DNA of 64,000 bases from Sebastes aleutianus. Its lineage: Eukaryota; Chordata; Actinopteri; Perciformes; Sebastidae. A model generated the notes under the pieces. It was not told the origin of the DNA and searched no databases. It saw only the letters and a program-made list of their open reading frames with translations. Below, in pieces: positions 13,293 through 24,739 of the stretch. Made by a program: the position numbers and the translations under genes. Position 1 is the first letter of the stretch. Each line of letters begins with the position of its first letter. The stretch is from NCBI GenBank assembly GCA_916700875.1, contig CAKAKS010000060.1, positions 3,271,334-3,335,333 on the forward strand. Direction: 5' to 3'.

Positions 13293-14352
13293 TTAAAGGT
13301 GCAGTGTGTAGGCGGCATCTAGTGGTGAGGTTGCAGATTGCAACCAATTGAAACTTCTCCCGTGAGCCGAGCCTGTAGGAGAACTACGGCGGCCGAAGCA
13401 AAAAGGGAAAACACAAATAGCTTTATCTAGACCCAGGCTGCGGTCGAAAAGTAAAAAAAATCACGTCCTAACGTCTTTTCCTTGACCTCGATGGAAAACG
13501 TCATGAGGTCAAGGAAAGATGAGAAGGGGACTTAGGAAAAGACGGCCGTGGTGTTCAGAGAATCCGACTGCACTTTCAATAGGCTCCGTAATTATGATGC
13601 GACGGCGGCGGATGTTAGTGACGCGGGTCTGCTGTGGTGAAACTACAATGTTCTGAAGACGGACTACAAAAGGCGCTGCTCCCCCAATATTGGGTTAATT
13701 GTTCGAGTTATAGAGAAGGGGTAGGACCATATAGGTATTTGTTACATGTTTGAAATAAATAATTAATTAAAAACAAAGTGAAATGAAATGGTTGTCACTG
13801 TCCACTCATATTAAACATGAATCCCAATTAGTATATGAGCGTATGAAAATAATATACAAGAAAAGCATGTCGTTTGTTATCAGGAACGGCCGAATGGTGT
13901 GTCGCTTTAAATGCTGCGGCCGCAAGGAATTGTGGGATGTTATTATCTCCTTTCCTTTGGTAAGTGTATCCTCTGCTAAAGGAGATAGTAAAGGAAGCAT
14001 TGAAGCTCCTTTCCTCAGCATTTGGAGAATTCAAACAGCTCTCATCATGGCTGCTACTGAGATACTTCCGGGTCATTTCACTCCGTCAGGAACCTTCCTG
14101 AGAGAAAAAGGATTATTCGACTGCAGCACCAGTGTTTGGTTTGTCCATTCTGGTGTAGAAACAAGGCAGCCAGCTCTGTGAAGAGGACCAGCTCCATATA
14201 TATATAGATATCAACGGCTCATTCTAAGGTAACGAAAACACAACAATTCATATTTTCAGGTGATTACACACACAAAAGAAAACATACTTATTCATATTAT
14301 ATTCCATTTCTGCCAATAGACCCCCCCTAAATGTCCCACACTGGTCCTTTAA
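13293..14352 (+). mobile_element. MITE interrupted by a second MITE
   Basis: The outer element has terminal inverted repeats: TTAAAGGTGCAGTGTGTAGG at the left, and at the right CACACTGGTCCTTTAA, which reverse-complements to TTAAAGGACCAGTGTG. The left arm runs 13293-13437 and the right arm about 14127-14352 (CCAGTGTTTGGTTTGTCC onward). Between them, 13438-14126 is a nested element with ends CTGCGGTCGAA and TTCGACTGCAG. No coding capacity remains. Confidence 0.7.
13438..14126. mobile_element. Nested MITE inside 13293-14352
   Basis: The inverted ends are CTGCGGTCGAA and TTCGACTGCAG (one mismatch in 11). A subterminal hairpin of the type CGTCTTTTCCTTGACCT / AGGTCAAGG is present near 13470-13545. 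The ORFs inside it (13783-14181 and its antisense) are chance frames. Confidence 0.55.
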
Positions 14353-14359
14353 GGCTAAT

Positions 14360-16185
14360 GTCTGTGAGCATATTTGCTTGTTTGATGGGTATCTCAGACT
14401 GGAACACTCAGCCTCAGCTCCACTCAGGCCTCTGATCCCCATTCAGTACTCAGGTACTGGACGGGGACCAATGTGCCTATAAGTACTCCTTATGTTTGAG
14501 TAGAGAGAGAGAGAGAGGATGAAGAGTGCAGCCATTCGAACACCTTGTAGGGCTCGGCTGATTTGAGACTTTCAAAGGAATTCTCTTCCTGTCATCAGCG
14601 TCTCATCCTGTCTACAATTCAGAGATGGATGGGATCATCTCCTTTTGATATAAAACACACCAGACACACTGTGTCTCTACCTTCAAAAGGCCAGTTTTAT
14701 ACAATAATAATGTTAATCTATAAAGTCAAGAGGACAATCAAATATCTTGGACATTCGTCTGTTATTCAGAGCTGTAAGGAAGTAATTCAATTTACCTAAC
14801 GAGGGGCCAAACTGCCGTAGAGCACTAAGATAACATTCAGTGCTTTAGTTAAAGCCTTTCTGAAGCTCACTTTGCAAGTGGAGGGTCATTGAGAGAAAAG
14901 CAAAACACGGCATTCAGGGTATTCAGTAGACTTTTTCATAGAAAAGAAGAACACTGAAATACAATATTCCTTCTGTGAAGCAAATATCGTGTAATATGTG
15001 ATAACTCAGATAAAGGCAAAACACTATCACACAATAATATTTCCCAAATAAAGAATGATGAATTGGCAGATTTATGGCTCACATTTTTCCCCAATATAAC
15101 ACAAATACCGACAGTAAAAGCAGGATCAATAAGAGGAAGTGTAACTGTCATCTTAACTTGAGGAACTCTTCCACCAACCGACGGTTTACTTTTGTGGTTC
15201 AAACTTCCAACTGATCACACTGTGAGTCAAGCAGTGCTATTCTGGGAACAGTAACAGTACAAAATCAGAACAGACTTGAGGTGTGGAAAGTGTAATTATG
15301 ATTCAGATGTGGACAGATCTCACACAGAGGAACAGAGGAGACAGGAACAAGCCTGCTGGGCTGGTCACAACACATACAGTAGAGCGCTGTAATTGGGTAC
15401 AATGGTAGAGCTGAAGCCTGGCGGTCTGCTGGCTGATCCTCAAGCTCCCTCATCTGGAGACAATTCAGTCTCTCCAATTCAGTAGTTTCAGTAACAGGAC
15501 TGGATCACAACCAGGCACAAAGAGGGATTGACAGAGTAACAACTTATTGAGAAGTTACGCTGTAAAATAATCTCTCCAACATGCTTGGTTTCGAAACACA
15601 TATAAAGCCTCTTTCCAGCGAGGACCGACAGCTAAGCATTTCAAATCTAGAGCCCCTTTTCAATAATTAATCTCATTACAACTTGAGCTACTTGTTACTT
15701 TAAATTCCATCCCCTGCGGCCATATCTGTGATTTACCCCTCAGTTCTCAGTGTGTTTTATATTTCTGTGTAGGTGTTCTGGTAATCTAGTGCTTCAACCT
15801 TTTTACAGGTGATCTTAGTGACACTTCTTCACAACCGATGAAGAAGAACATGAAAAGAAAGAAGAAAATGGAAAGAGGATCAAGACCTTGATAGATTAAA
15901 AACACCTATTCCTTCACTTCTGGCTGTGAGAGAGTAAGGTCAACACACAGCAGTTGGCATTACTTGGCATTTAAAGAGTTTTGAGGGTGGCATTTCTTTT
16001 TTCCTTTTGTTCTGGGGGCCTAACTGAGACAAATATTTTTCAGACATTTTTCACCCCACACTTATCCCAAGAGAGGAGAAGTTGTAGTGATAAAATGTAC
16101 ATTAGCACTGAATGAGTATTATTGTGTTTAATGTTAGAGGTGTATCATTGGGTGGTAAATGAACTGCATTTATTTGTCACTTTTT
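14360..16185. other. Intron of golli-MBP, no feature recognised
   Basis: This is a non-coding, apparently mostly single-copy stretch. A GA run lies at about 14502-14517. No exon or repeat family was recognised. Confidence 0.4.
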
Positions 16186-16189
16186 CTAG

Positions 16190-16404
16190 TCAGCATTCAC
16201 CCATTCACACACACATTCATAAACTGGTGGCAGAGGCTGCCATACGAGGTACCACCTGTTCCTCAGGAGTGATAAACATTCACACGCACACCAACAGCAA
16301 TTTGGGGTTCAGTATCTTGTCCAAGGACACTTCGACGTGTAGACTGCAGGGGCCAGGGATCGAACCGCCGACTTTCAGATTAGTGGACGACCGCTTTACC
16401 GCCT
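16190..16404 (-). mobile_element. tRNA-derived SINE
   Basis: The minus strand starts GGCGGTAAAGCGGTCGTCCA, followed by a box-B-like GGCGGTTCGATCCC. It then reads CACGTCGAAGTGTCCTTGGA and ACTGAACCCCAAATTGC, the standard body of a common fish SINE. The tRNA-like part is diverged, so it is not a functional tRNA. Confidence 0.75.
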
Positions 16405-16502
16405 TAATAGTTGGGTTTAATATTTTTGGTATTACTAAAAGTCACATGTGGCCACAGAAATGGTCTAAACTGCCACTGTTAAGGCTTCCCAAAACCAAAA
16501 AC

Positions 16503-17372
16503 TAGGGATGCACCGATCCAACTTTTTCAGCCCCGATACCGATAGCGATACCTGGGCTTTGGGTATCGGCCGATACCGAGTACCGATCTGATACCAGTGT
16601 TTAATTAATAAGCTGTATGCCTCACTGTGTGGAAGTGACTGGGATCATTCTTTTATGATTAAGGAAACTGGACTTAAAGATAAGGTCGACGATGTTTTAA
16701 AGCTAGCATAATTTGAAAGTAGCATCGCCTCAGGTCCTCAACTCAACAACGCTACCTCATGACGAGTAACCGCGGCAGTGCTACTGCAGGGCTGAGTTTT
16801 CTCTTCCATTCTCCAGGAAACGTGCAACGACGACGCGCTTTGAGTTCAGGCTAGTGCACGCCAAGGGTAGAGAACGAGCAGGGAGGCAGGGAGGCATCTG
16901 ATTGGTTCTTTCCAAGCGGACCGCGAGGCAGTGATTGGTAGACGTTTTTTACAGGATTACAGCAGCTACAGATGACGGCTCTTTTCCGGTCCTTTTTCAG
17001 AGCTCATCAGTAATGGATCAAACAAATAGTGTAGACTGGAGAACATCATCAACCCTGCCTTTAAACATTGCTTTACTAACTTCTACTACTAACTAACTAC
17101 TAACAAAATGTGGCCAATAAATACATAGATATACATTTATTTAATTGTTATTTATTATAAAAAATAATAAATCGTACACCAGCAACTTGGTTAAAAATGA
17201 ACAGGAATTACAATTCAAGTGTAAACCTTTTAAATGCAGCAACAAATTGGTCAAAACTAAAACAGGAATACAAATTCCAGCATATAATGTATATTGTATA
17301 TAAACATAAAATTGAATTGAATAGATCGGCCCCGTTGCCACCGATATCCGATCCAGTATCGGTACATCCCTA
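16503..17372. mobile_element. hAT-like non-autonomous transposon with exact TSD
   Basis: The ends are TAGGGATGCACCGAT (left) and, reverse-complemented, TAGGGATGTACCGAT (right). An exact 8-base duplication CCAAAAAC flanks it at 16495-16502 and 17373-17380, which is diagnostic of hAT transposition. The 870-base interior carries no transposase frame. Confidence 0.85.
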
Positions 17373-17389
17373 CCAAAAACACAGGAGTA

Positions 17390-20240
17390 ACAGTGTAAGG
17401 AAATGGATTAAACTGTGTGTGTTTATCTGCTCTAATATGAGTTACAGTCGTTAGCATGTCTGTAACTAGCCAGCTACCAACAGTAGGAAGCAAACATTAC
17501 ATCCAACACCAAAGAAATAACAGTCTGATCTTACAGTTGGATTCTGTTTTCTGCTGTCAGTTATTCATTAATGCATTCTAGTATGTAATGCATATTAATT
17601 CATCGTTCCCACCTTTACTCAATGCACCTTATGTAATTCTTCTTCAGTAAGTTATTTCTTAGGGATATCCTACATTTCCCCTAAATGACTTGCAACACCA
17701 TCTGAGAATGTGAACTGTAGAGTGTAGGTTTTATCTGTAGGTGGAGAGAGCCTCTGGTAATAGCTATAGCGAGAGCAATCATGCAGCGAGAGCAAGCGGG
17801 AGTCACTTCCCCGAGCTGAGAAAAGTGCACTGGCTATCTCTGTCTTTGCTGCGATGGATTTCTCTCTGATTGTTCAGCATCAGTAAAAAATGGTAAGGCT
17901 GGAGGAACAAAAAAAAAAAGCGTGCACTACAACTCTGAAAACTTGACACCACATCCTGATGTTTACTGTTGATGTCTGAGATAGCTGAATAAAAAAAAAA
18001 TCGATTCTTCTCACTGTAGCGGGGCAGGAAATATCTCAACATGATATGTAACATTGTCTCCGGTTGCTAGTTATCTGCACAAACACCACAGTGAGGGCAG
18101 AAATACACGGTTCATTGCAAATGGATGTTATTTTAAACAGTGGTTGTTGTGCTACAAGTTGCATTTCTTTCATTTTTTAGTTAAATCAAACAAAATGCAA
18201 TATTAAACGACTGAATTTGTAGAGTCATACAAAACGACTGTCTATTTTTGATTTATTTATTGAGGAATTTGTTGGCTTTGCACGCAGTGACGAATAAATT
18301 TGGCAAGTTCTCAGCGCACTACACACCGTCACGTCTGTCTGTAATCCAGTGTTGAACCGACGCCATCCAGTGCATCAGGAGACATCTGCACCAATCAGCG
18401 CTGATATATATATTTGCATTTAGGGACATCTGAGCACAACTATGTGTCTCAGGTTCTACTCTGGTAAAACACACAACATTAAGGAGCAAAAGGGGCGCTG
18501 TTATTCCAAGTGTCGATGTAAGGCTTTAAAATATCAGCAGCGTGAACATTCAGAGAGCTGCTATAGAGGTGTGACAAAGGAGGTATGGGTACATTTCACC
18601 CTTCCTCAAAATGATGAGGGACCGGGAGAGGGATCACAACTCCATCGACAACAGCATCTAAACACAACCTGCTTTACTCTGTCACGCTCTGTTCCTGCCT
18701 AACTGTCACTATGACAACTGGCTGCTTTGCCAGACCTTTTAAATTGACTTTGATGTCATGATAATCGAGCCAAAAGAAAGGGGAAAAACAAATGATTGAG
18801 ATAGAGAGAGATAGAGAGAGAGAGAGAGATACAATTATAAAGCTAACTAAACAATGCAGCTTTGGTGCCCTAACACCTCTCCTGGCAGCTTCGCACTTTG
18901 ACAAATTAATCCACTTCTCTTGCTCCTGCTCTTCTCTCTCCAGAGTGTGTTTTGCAAGGTGAGGAAACAAATCATCTGCGGGCTGAGCCATCAGCCTCCC
19001 TGCTGGTTCGGGCTCCCCTCTTCCCCTGTACGCCAACGTGATCACTCCGCCCGTTACAGGCACTGGCCAGGTAGTCGGCCGCGAGCCAGACCACACAAGG
19101 CAGGTTTTTACGCTGCAGCCTACAGCGACCCCCCCCAAATGCTGTTTTTTTCTTTCTACACCCCCTTTGCTCACAACACTCTAGAAGAAACCTCTTCAAC
19201 TCTGATCACAGCCTCAGCTATAATGGCCCGAACCCATTATAGCCGCTGTAATTTTTGAAAAGCTGTGACAAAAGGGACTTAAAGCAAAGCTGGGGTTAAT
19301 TACATGATGTCATTAAATTACATTACTGTCCCAGTTTAAGCCTGATCCTCCTCCACACTTGGCGTACAGGAGCAGTGTCTGGCTTGTAATTTTCTGCGCT
19401 CACAGAGCAGAAAGATGAGTCCAAAAAAAAATCTCTCAAACATATTTTTCTCTATCTAATTACAGCACTATTAGAGGCAGACATCTTCTGTCAAGTGCTA
19501 ACCCCCGGGGCACGGCAGAGCACCTTGCTTCCTGGGCCAATTAGAAATGCCTATTGTGAGGTGCTTAATGACTTTGTTTGTTATAAAAGAAGAAGAAGAA
19601 ATTCACACTTAATTTGCCACTAGACCTTCAAACTTATCACACTTCCTGCTTATACCAGAGAGCACTGATGTAAAGGCTTATTACTCAACCTTAGAGTGCA
19701 AACTCATTGATCCATCCAGATGCTTTAAAGTGCAATTATCGCTCCTGCCCGGTCGCCGACAGAACAAACAGCAGCAAACACAATCCATCAGCCAGAATAA
19801 TGTCTCTCCGTCTGAGACTTTAATCCTTTTTTAAGCATAAAATCTCTCTTGACAGCAATATAAGATGCAAGTGCACTGAAACATCAAAACATTTCACATC
19901 TACTTCTTCTGTTCGGATAGAAAAACCTGCGAAACAAATCTGTAATTTCTAGATGGTGACGAATTGTTGTTCCTGTGGGAATAATGATTTGGTGCTATAT
20001 GGATGGTCAATTATCATCGTCAGACGGCGGAACATTGTGGGTCCTGATGATCACCCGAGCCACAGCTAATGGTTAAATGAGATGAGTACCTGGAGAGGTT
20101 TTAGTGTCAGCTTTGATAGACACAATCATCTATTTACTTCCTCCAGTTGAAATGGGTTCTCTCGCAGAGCGCTGTAGCAGCAGGGTTTGTGGTTTTGAGG
20201 GGGGATGTTGTAGGGCGATCACCCATCATGCTTTGGATAT
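17390..20240. other. Intron of golli-MBP; mostly unannotated
   Basis: The minus-strand ORF at 18674-19174 spans a GA microsatellite (18797-18830) and has no similarity to any family I know. Segment 19260-19760 is low in repeats and rich in TAATTA-type homeodomain cores, so it is a candidate conserved non-coding element. Nothing else was recognised. Confidence 0.4.
18797..18830. repeat. (GA)n microsatellite
   Basis: GAGA runs are interrupted by single T bases (ATAGAGAGAG). Confidence 0.85.
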
Positions 20241-20249
20241 TGCCATGGC

Positions 20250-20480
20250 AACTAGGGCTGCGTTTAACGATTATTTTTTTTACTGTCGATTAATCTGTTG
20301 ATCATTTTCTCGATTAGTAAAATGTAGTTGTTTGGTCCATAAAATGTCAGAAAATGGTGAAAAATATCAATCAAAGCCAAAATTGACGTCCTCAACTGTC
20401 TTGTTTTGTTCACAACTCAAATAATATTCAGTTTACTGTCATAGAGGAGTATATAAACCATAAAAATATTCACAATTAAG
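20250..20480 (-). mobile_element. hAT-like MITE fragment
   Basis: The left end TAGGGCTGCGTTTAACGATT and the phrase GTTTGGTCCATAAAATGTCAG match, in the opposite orientation, the element at 53031-53375. The far end is missing, which suggests truncation. Confidence 0.6.
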
Positions 20481-20659
20481 AATCAGAGAGCAATTCCATC
20501 TACGCAGAAGTCCTTTAAAAAGCTGACTATCCAAAATGTGTCAGTGTGAGGGATTTTTCTTTTTTACATTAAAATCCTTCAGTTACTATAGTCTGCAAAA
20601 GAAAATCACTTAATTTAAGTGCATCAGTGGTTCTTAACATCTTCCAGCAATAGAAAGAA

Positions 20660-21345
20660 ACAGTTAATCGTGATTAATCACAAATTAATCACACATTTTT
20701 TTATCTGTTCAGAATGAACCTTAAAGGGAGATTTGTCAAATATTTAATACTCTTATCAACATGGGAGTGGGCTAATATGCTGCTTTATGTAAATATATTT
20801 ATATATTTATTATTGGAAATCAATGAACAACACAAAACAATGACAGATATTGTCCAGAAACCCTCACAGGTACTGCATTTATCATAACAAATATATATGC
20901 TCAAATCATAACATGGCAAACAGCTGTCAGTGTGTCAGTGTGCTGACTTGACTATGACTTGCCCCAAACTGCATGTGATTATCATAAAGTGGGCATGTCT
21001 GTAAAGGGGAGACTCGTGGGTACCCATAGAACCCATTTTCATTCACACATCTGGAGGTCAGAGGTCAAGGGACCCCTTTGAAAATGGCCATGACAGTTTT
21101 TCCTCGCCAAAATTGAGTGTAAGTTTGGAGCGTTATTTAATCTCCTTCTCAACATGCTAGTATGACATGGTTGGTACCGATGGATTCCTTAGGTTTTATA
21201 GATTCATATGATGCCAGTATCTTCACTCCACTCTTTAAAAATGAGCACGCTACAACCTCCGAAAGATAGATTGCATTAATGCGTTGCAGAAATTAGTAGC
21301 GTTAAAACCTATTTGCGTTATTATCGCATTAACTTTGACAGACCT
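20660..21345 (+). mobile_element. GGGCTGTCAA-end element, copy 1
   Basis: It shares GTTAATCGTGATTAATCACA, CAGATATTGTCCAGAAACC and CCTTTGAAAATGGCCATG with the copies at 30283-30960 and 36946-37535. The right end reads TTAACTTTGACAGACCT; the left end is degraded. No protein frame survives. Confidence 0.75.
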
Positions 21346-21349
21346 AGAA

Positions 21350-22050
21350 TATAATAATACATGATCTAAGAAACAGAGTGTAGGTAGAAGGTCCTTACTC
21401 CAGTACAGTGGCCTTTAAGTCAAAATAATGCATGGATAAAAATGCATTACAGATCAACTAAACATTTGCAAATTTTCTCCACCTCGTCCCCTCCACTACT
21501 CTCCACAGCAAAAATCTCCATATGAAGCATTGAGCCGTTGCATTATTCATAGAGTGCTGCTTCTCTATACGTTTGAGAGAATGAAGTGTTGCCTGTGGCA
21601 GCGTTATCACCGCAAGACCTGGATTCGCGATCCAAGTGCCGCAGGTGAGAAAGTAAGTTGTAACCACGAACACGTAGGCGGCTCAGAAATATATCAAATC
21701 ACCTCTAAACATGAACAAAAAAAAAATGATTCTGGGCATAGACCTTCGAGATAAATACACTACCTGTGAAGAAGTTAGAACCTTCGTGCTGTGTTACATA
21801 AGCACTCACTCTTAAAAGACATTCAAGACTTGCGCTCCGTTAAGTGGTTAACAGCTTGACTGAAAGCTGAACATAATAAATCAGTATGAGTCCAAAGTCC
21901 TGCTGATAAAGGCCAGCGTTCACACTGATAAGGTTAAAGAAAATCCTCCAACACATGCTTCATTCTCAGACCGCAGTTTTGACAAACAGCTTGCACACAC
22001 ACACATTTCAAGATGTACAAAACAAGACACAAAAGCACCTGCAGTGAGGG
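21350..22050. other. Intron of golli-MBP next to the ATG exon
   Basis: This non-coding stretch lies downstream (in minus-strand sense) of the golli start exon. No repeat was recognised. The ORFs at 21458-21754 are antisense to each other and unsupported. Confidence 0.4.
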
Positions 22051-22058
22051 GCTCTTAC

Positions 22059-22117
22059 CTTGCTGTCTGTGGGTGCCTCCCTCTTTACTAGATGCTGGCC
22101 CATGCTGCTGACAGAGA
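22059..22117 (-). CDS. mbpb: golli-MBP first coding exon (translation start)
   Basis: On the minus strand a pyrimidine tract ending CTCTTCCAG (22118-22126) is followed by 14 bases of 5' UTR, an ATG at 22103 in good context (A at -3, G at +4), then 15 codons reading MGQHLVKREAPTDSK and a GTAAGAG donor. The human golli-MBP N-terminus begins MGNHAGKREL, so M-G-x-H-x-x-K-R-E is shared. Gly2 could be N-myristoylated, as reported for golli. The coding part ends in phase 0, matching the entry phase of the exon at 7412-7502. Golli proteins share their gene with classic myelin basic protein and modulate calcium entry in T cells and the oligodendrocyte lineage. A non-coding first exon and promoter should lie upstream (higher coordinates) but were not identified. 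The symbol mbpb rests on the report that only this zebrafish mbp paralog carries golli. Confidence 0.85.
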
Positions 22118-22124
22118 CTGGAAG

Positions 22125-22735
22125 AGAAAACAGAGAATGAGTTTAAAACCAGGAGAAGACTGTAAACAGCATATTATGTGAAGATTATATGCGCTCCTCC
22201 TTATCTAAGCAAGACAGGCTACCTCTCGAGTCAGTGTGTGAAACCGAAGCGTCACACACAGCTATTAAAAACACTGGTGCGTTTGCCAGATTAGTGCGCT
22301 TCGTTTGGGCTGGTGTGAAAGCTGTCAATGGAAGCCTGGTGCGGACCAAAACAACTGGAACCGGGGGGGTCGCTTCAAAAGACGGGTCTCAATTCGCTTC
22401 CAAGCAGACTGGTGTGTTTATTTAGAGGGTCAGAGGGAAAAATTGAGCATTATTGGTGTTATTAAACTGCACCGCGGCCGACCGGGTGTTGGTGGCTATG
22501 CATCAGGGTGTGAATGTCCAGCATATAGCCTCTCCACCACCAACACTCTTTACAGGGCCTCCCCATGGCAACACCTGGTATCTGGGCATCTTGCAACCCC
22601 ATGCTAAACTGTAAAGGGATCTCGGAGCAGCAAGGGCCCCAGAGGTACAGTGTGCAGGCACAGCGGCGTGTGGACACGTCCTGGCACTCACCAACCTTGC
22701 CCCAGCTATGGGTAACTAGCCAGGTATAGATGGAG
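22125..22735. other. Upstream flank of the golli ATG exon
   Basis: This would be the intron 5' to the golli ATG exon or, less likely, promoter-proximal DNA. It is moderately GC-rich with several overlapping chance ORFs. No first exon was identified. Confidence 0.35.
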
Positions 22736-22943
22736 CTCGTAGCCTAGTAAGGCAGTCCATCTAGGAGAAGGAATAACTCTGATTTCGAAACCCGGGTGGA
22801 CAAGACTCGTAAGCCTGGAAAGGCAGCTGTATAGGAGAAGGATAACTCTGATTTCAAAACCCGGGCAGGCAGGGCTCATTAACCGTGGTAGGCCACCTGG
22901 CTAGGGGAAGGGCAACCCTATAAACAAATGACCCTGGCCCTCC
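22736..22943 (+). repeat. Three tandem ~70-base units
   Basis: Units start at 22736, 22806 and 22875. Each begins CTCGT or CTCAT and carries GGCAG-type sequence followed by GGAGAAGG-AACTCTGATTTC-AAACCCGGG in units 1 and 2; the third unit is diverged. This resembles the 5' region of some fish retrotransposons, but I cannot name it. Confidence 0.6.
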
Positions 22944-23040
22944 AGGTTGGGGGTTGTACGTTGGGCCAGCAACCCGGCTACATAAAAAAGGCAAAGGGCT
23001 ACAGAAACAACCTTGACCGATCAACAGGCAGAAACGTGAG

Positions 23041-23155
23041 ATGGCTGTGGCTCAGGAGGTAGAGCGGGTCGTCTGCTAAGGGTCACACAAGGTCGGCTTT
23101 TCAATCCCCAGCTCTTCCTGTCAACATGTTGAAGTGAATGAGAGACAAATGGATA
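23041..23155 (+). mobile_element. tRNA-derived SINE head
   Basis: A box-A-like TGGCTCAGGAGGTAGAGCGG is followed by GTCGTCTGCTAA and a box-B-like TTTTCAATCCC. The same SINE family appears at 16190-16404 and, as its tail, at 52395-52590. It is diverged and not a tRNA gene. Confidence 0.7.
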
Positions 23156-23161
23156 ACAGCT

Positions 23162-23220
23162 AGAGTTGTTCCCGATACCAGTATCGGAAATGCGTCCGAT
23201 ACTGCCCTTTAACTAGTCGA
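23162..23220. repeat. Fragment of a CCGATACC-type transposon end
   Basis: GTTCCCGATACCAGTATCGG resembles the terminal region of hAT-like elements such as 16503-17372. Only one end is seen. Confidence 0.4.
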
Positions 23221-23770
23221 AACTAAAGTGCAGCAGCAATAACTCCAAAAAGCAGCCACCAGGTGTACTGCCAAGTCTCTGAAAAGACCCAGCATGTCCT
23301 GAAAGGTAAACTCCCCTAAAGGGATAGAAGAGTAGACTAATGAAGCGCAGCTCTCTCCAAGTGGAAGAAGAGAGAAATGTCTGTGAAGTAAAGGAGTCTC
23401 AGGTGTCTGAGTGCTAAGCTCACAAATAACATAAAAACCAAACAAGAATTTTCATACTCATAAAGAAAAAGGCATAAAACTTTAAAAGTGTTTATGGTGC
23501 TGAATATTGCATGAATCAAAATCTCAGCCTGCACCCAGCACTCGAAGAAAAACCCTCTTTCCTCTGAAGGACCATTCTCCTTCCCTTTCAAATAATCACA
23601 GCATGCATTTTTGGCTTTTAGGAGAGTTTCGTAGCCATCAAGAAAAGGCTTTCATCATCTGTGGCACCTTGGCTATTTCCTTTTCTGGCCTTTCTTAATT
23701 GTATAACAATACATGGACAAAACATACTGTCCCTTGTCAAAAACCTTTATGCTAAAAAATGTTTGATAAT
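23221..23770. other. No feature recognised
   Basis: This is non-coding; the antisense ORFs at 23209-23591 have no family similarity. Confidence 0.4.
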
Positions 23771-23775
23771 GTGGT

Positions 23776-23776
23776 T

Positions 23777-23817
<41 letters not shown>
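23776..23817. repeat. (TA)n microsatellite
   Basis: An almost pure TA run with one C interruption. Confidence 0.9.
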
Positions 23818-24111
23818 GGTCTGTTGATGGTCCACATTGATGTTGGCCCAGGCTTCTAAACATTACGGCTGGCTGCACAGCCAAGAAGGCAGGAAACTCT
23901 CCGTACAAACGCCAACAATTGTGGAAAAATGATTTTAATTCATTCATGAATGCAGCGTGTGTCAGCTTAATTATTCAAATTTCAAATGCCGCGAGGCCTC
24001 TCGTATTCCCTAATCACAGGTCAATCAGTTCGAAGGATTCAAAAAATATGTTAATACGGCCTTTGAACAATCATGATAAAAAAAAAATTATAAAATCATG
24101 ACCAGGTCATT

Positions 24112-24199
24112 ACCACACACACACACACGCACACGCACACACACGCGCACGCATGCACGCACGCACGCACGCACACACGCACGCACACACGCACACACG
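24112..24199. repeat. (CA)n/(CG) alternating microsatellite
   Basis: About 88 bases of CA repeats with interspersed CGCA units. It is alternating pyrimidine-purine throughout. Confidence 0.92.
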
Positions 24200-24209
24200 A
24201 CGAATATAT

Positions 24210-24735
24210 GACGCAGAGCCTCCCACAGTTAATAAAGATTAAGCATTGAGAGGTGCTATTACATGTTCACCACCAGCAGCAGCTTTAGCAGCATCACAGG
24301 GAGGAACAAGTGTGATTAAAATCGAATCAGCTTAAGTTCAAGATTTTCTTTCACACCGCTATGGCTCAAGGTAAACAGCTCTGCACCCAAAGGAACACAA
24401 TTTGCAACACAAACCCCCTCCCCCCAAAAGACCAATTAGAAATCCTCCCAGGAACTGAAAACACTCACAAAAATCAGTCTCTTTATAACATGATGTACTG
24501 ATGCCTCTCTACGGAGCGGAGCAGCCATATCGGAAAATATGTTTAAATAAGGACATGCAAGCTACTTGCAAGCATCAAGCAACCACTGTAAACACACATT
24601 ATCACCGTATGAAGCTGTCATGGCGAACAGTTGCCCAATTACACATCCAGCAGACACCGAGCAACATTTAACATCCATTTGGTCGTGTTTCTGGCCACCT
24701 GACGAATGCAATATTCCCTCTCCTTTAAGCACTGG
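24210..24735. other. No feature recognised
   Basis: Non-coding with no clear repeat or exon. Confidence 0.35.
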
Positions 24736-24739
24736 TTTG

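Noticed and set aside
13783..14181. 132-codon ORF
   Set aside because: Lies inside the nested MITE and crosses its border, so it is not a gene.
18947..18961. 15-base micro-exon between CTCTCCAG and GTGAGG on the plus strand
   Set aside because: Splice-like flanks occur by chance; no partner exons or reading frame support it.
18674..19174. 166-codon minus-strand ORF
   Set aside because: Contains a Ser/Leu run translated from the GA microsatellite and resembles nothing I know; likely chance.
23041..23130. Possible tRNA gene with box A and box B
   Set aside because: Cloverleaf pairing is not maintained and the sequence matches a SINE family elsewhere in the window.
24112..24199. CRISPR-like regular repeats
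   Set aside because: Simple dinucleotide microsatellite without spacers, in a vertebrate genome.
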